Shown: positions 63,483 through 64,000 of the stretch, in pieces
Layout: the number at the start of each line of letters is the position of its first letter
Numbering within the stretch: position 1 is the stretch's first letter
Assembly: GCA_013911975.1 (NCBI GenBank)
Contig: JACESF010000017.1
Coordinates: 1 to 64,000, forward strand
Length of the DNA: 64,000 nt
From: Hyphomicrobiales bacterium
GTDB lineage: Bacteria > Pseudomonadota > Alphaproteobacteria > Rhizobiales > Xanthobacteraceae
Direction: 5' to 3'
Position numbers and translations under genes: made by a program
Notes under the pieces: generated by a model
Databases searched by the model: none
What the model was told of the DNA's origin: nothing
Seen by the model: only the letters and a program-made list of their open reading frames with translations

Positions 63483-64000
63483 TGTCGCCGCCGATCCGGG
63501 CCAGCCGGGAGCTGTCGCGTCCGCCGGTGGGCGTGTCGTTCGAATTCTTCCCGCCCAAGACCGAGGAGATGGAGCGCACTTTGTGGGCCTCCATCGAGCG
63601 CCTCGCCCCGCTGGGGCCGAGCTTCGTCTCCGTGACCTACGGCGCGGGCGGCTCCACCCGCGAGCGCACCCATGCGACGGTGGAACGGATCGCGCGCGAC
63701 ACCGCGCTCGCCCCGGCCGCGCATCTCACCTGCGTCGCCGCCAGCCGGGCGGAGATCGACGAGGTGGTGCGTGACTATGCGAAGGCGGGCATCCGCCACA
63801 TCGTGGCCCTGCGCGGCGATCCCGTGACCGGGGTGGGCACCGCCTACACCCCCCATCCCGAGGGCTATGCCCATGCCTGCGACCTGGTGGCGGGCATCCG
63901 CGCCATCGGCGATTTCGAGGTCTCGGTCTCCGCCTATCCCGAGAAGCACCCCGAGAGCCCCAGCCTCGACGCGGACATCGACTATCTGAAGCGCAAGGTA
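63482..64000 (+). CDS. metF: Methylenetetrahydrofolate reductase, N-terminal part
   Basis: The first 173 codons are in the window; the gene runs past its end. The start overlaps the previous stop. FEFFPPKTEEME (active-site Glu), FVSVTYGAGGSTRERTHATVERI, AHLTCVAASRAEID, GIRHIVALRGDPV and SVSAYPEKHPESPSLDADIDYLKRKV are clear MetF motifs. It makes 5-methyl-THF for methionine synthesis. Confidence 0.95.
   Translation, partial: MSPPIRASRELSRPPVGVSFEFFPPKTEEMERTLWASIERLAPLGPSFVSVTYGAGGSTRERTHATVERIARDTALAPAAHLTCVAASRAEIDEVVRDYAKAGIRHIVALRGDPVTGVGTAYTPHPEGYAHACDLVAGIRAIGDFEVSVSAYPEKHPESPSLDADIDYLKRKV

Overview
The window is a very GC-rich piece of chromosome from an alphaproteobacterium, most like the Hyphomicrobiales/Xanthobacteraceae group (Xanthobacter, Ancylobacter, Azorhizobium, Starkeya type). 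This is judged from protein similarity as I recognise it, from a tRNA-Glu(CTC) gene with encoded CCA, and from a gene set typical of that group: intracellular PHB depolymerases, homospermidine synthase, a PmtA-type phospholipid N-methyltransferase, an acetoacetate decarboxylase/patatin pair, and an ArsR-methyltransferase/metF pair. Genes are dense, with many ATGA or TGATG overlaps. I see no insertion sequence, prophage, CRISPR array or integrase.

Layout. 1-2210: the end of an aromatic-acid type efflux operon (FUSC, DUF1656, HlyD). 2220-9458: a C2-sulfonate cluster that I read as isethionate degradation: IclR regulator (iseR-like), GMC dehydrogenase (iseJ-like), MFS carrier (iseU-like), sulfoacetaldehyde acetyltransferase (xsc) and phosphate acetyltransferase (pta). 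Together they take isethionate to sulfoacetaldehyde, then to acetyl phosphate plus sulfite, then to acetyl-CoA. 9468-14901: a small exported protein, an AraC regulator divergent from an Fsr-like MFS exporter, then an FAD monooxygenase and an SMP-30 lactonase. 15178-18236: tRNA-Glu, a YggS-type PLP protein, a diguanylate cyclase and a Nudix hydrolase. 18359-24347: acetoacetate decarboxylase, patatin, TauE permease with divergent LysR, a GST and phaZ (carbon storage and ketone body metabolism). 24639-31882: homospermidine synthase, an alpha/beta-hydrolase divergent from an MFS carrier, Flp pilin and prepilin peptidase, an M17 aminopeptidase and an NlpC/P60 endopeptidase. 31905-37122: repeats, the molybdate operon modEABC with a ModE box, and an aldehyde dehydrogenase. 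37299-39986: exonuclease III, a cNMP-domain protein, a PhoB-like regulator and an L,D-transpeptidase. 40121-45644: lactate oxidation lutABC, an exported hydrolase, a second PhaZ-like protein and a MarR regulator. 45839-52711: a TRAP transporter divergent from a fused hydantoinase/5-oxoprolinase. 52801-60640: lytic transglycosylase, galE/galU, pmtA, a degenerate histidine phosphatase, pyrF, dapB, an SGNH hydrolase and an HdeD-like protein. 60892-64000: a large L,D-transpeptidase, the ArsR-methyltransferase and the start of metF.

The most interesting non-coding signals are these. (i) Three abutting hairpins between xsc and pta, the middle one carrying TCTCA-N5-TGAGA, the same dyad as in the promoter region upstream of the GMC dehydrogenase gene. 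(ii) The motif TGCATTGCA upstream of phaZ and inside a 17-bp palindrome between the alpha/beta-hydrolase and its divergent MFS gene, which suggests a PHB-linked regulon. (iii) A 16-bp palindrome overlapping the start codon of the ArsR-methyltransferase upstream of metF. (iv) A 19-bp perfect dyad between the TRAP and hydantoinase genes. (v) A multi-hairpin leader before homospermidine synthase.
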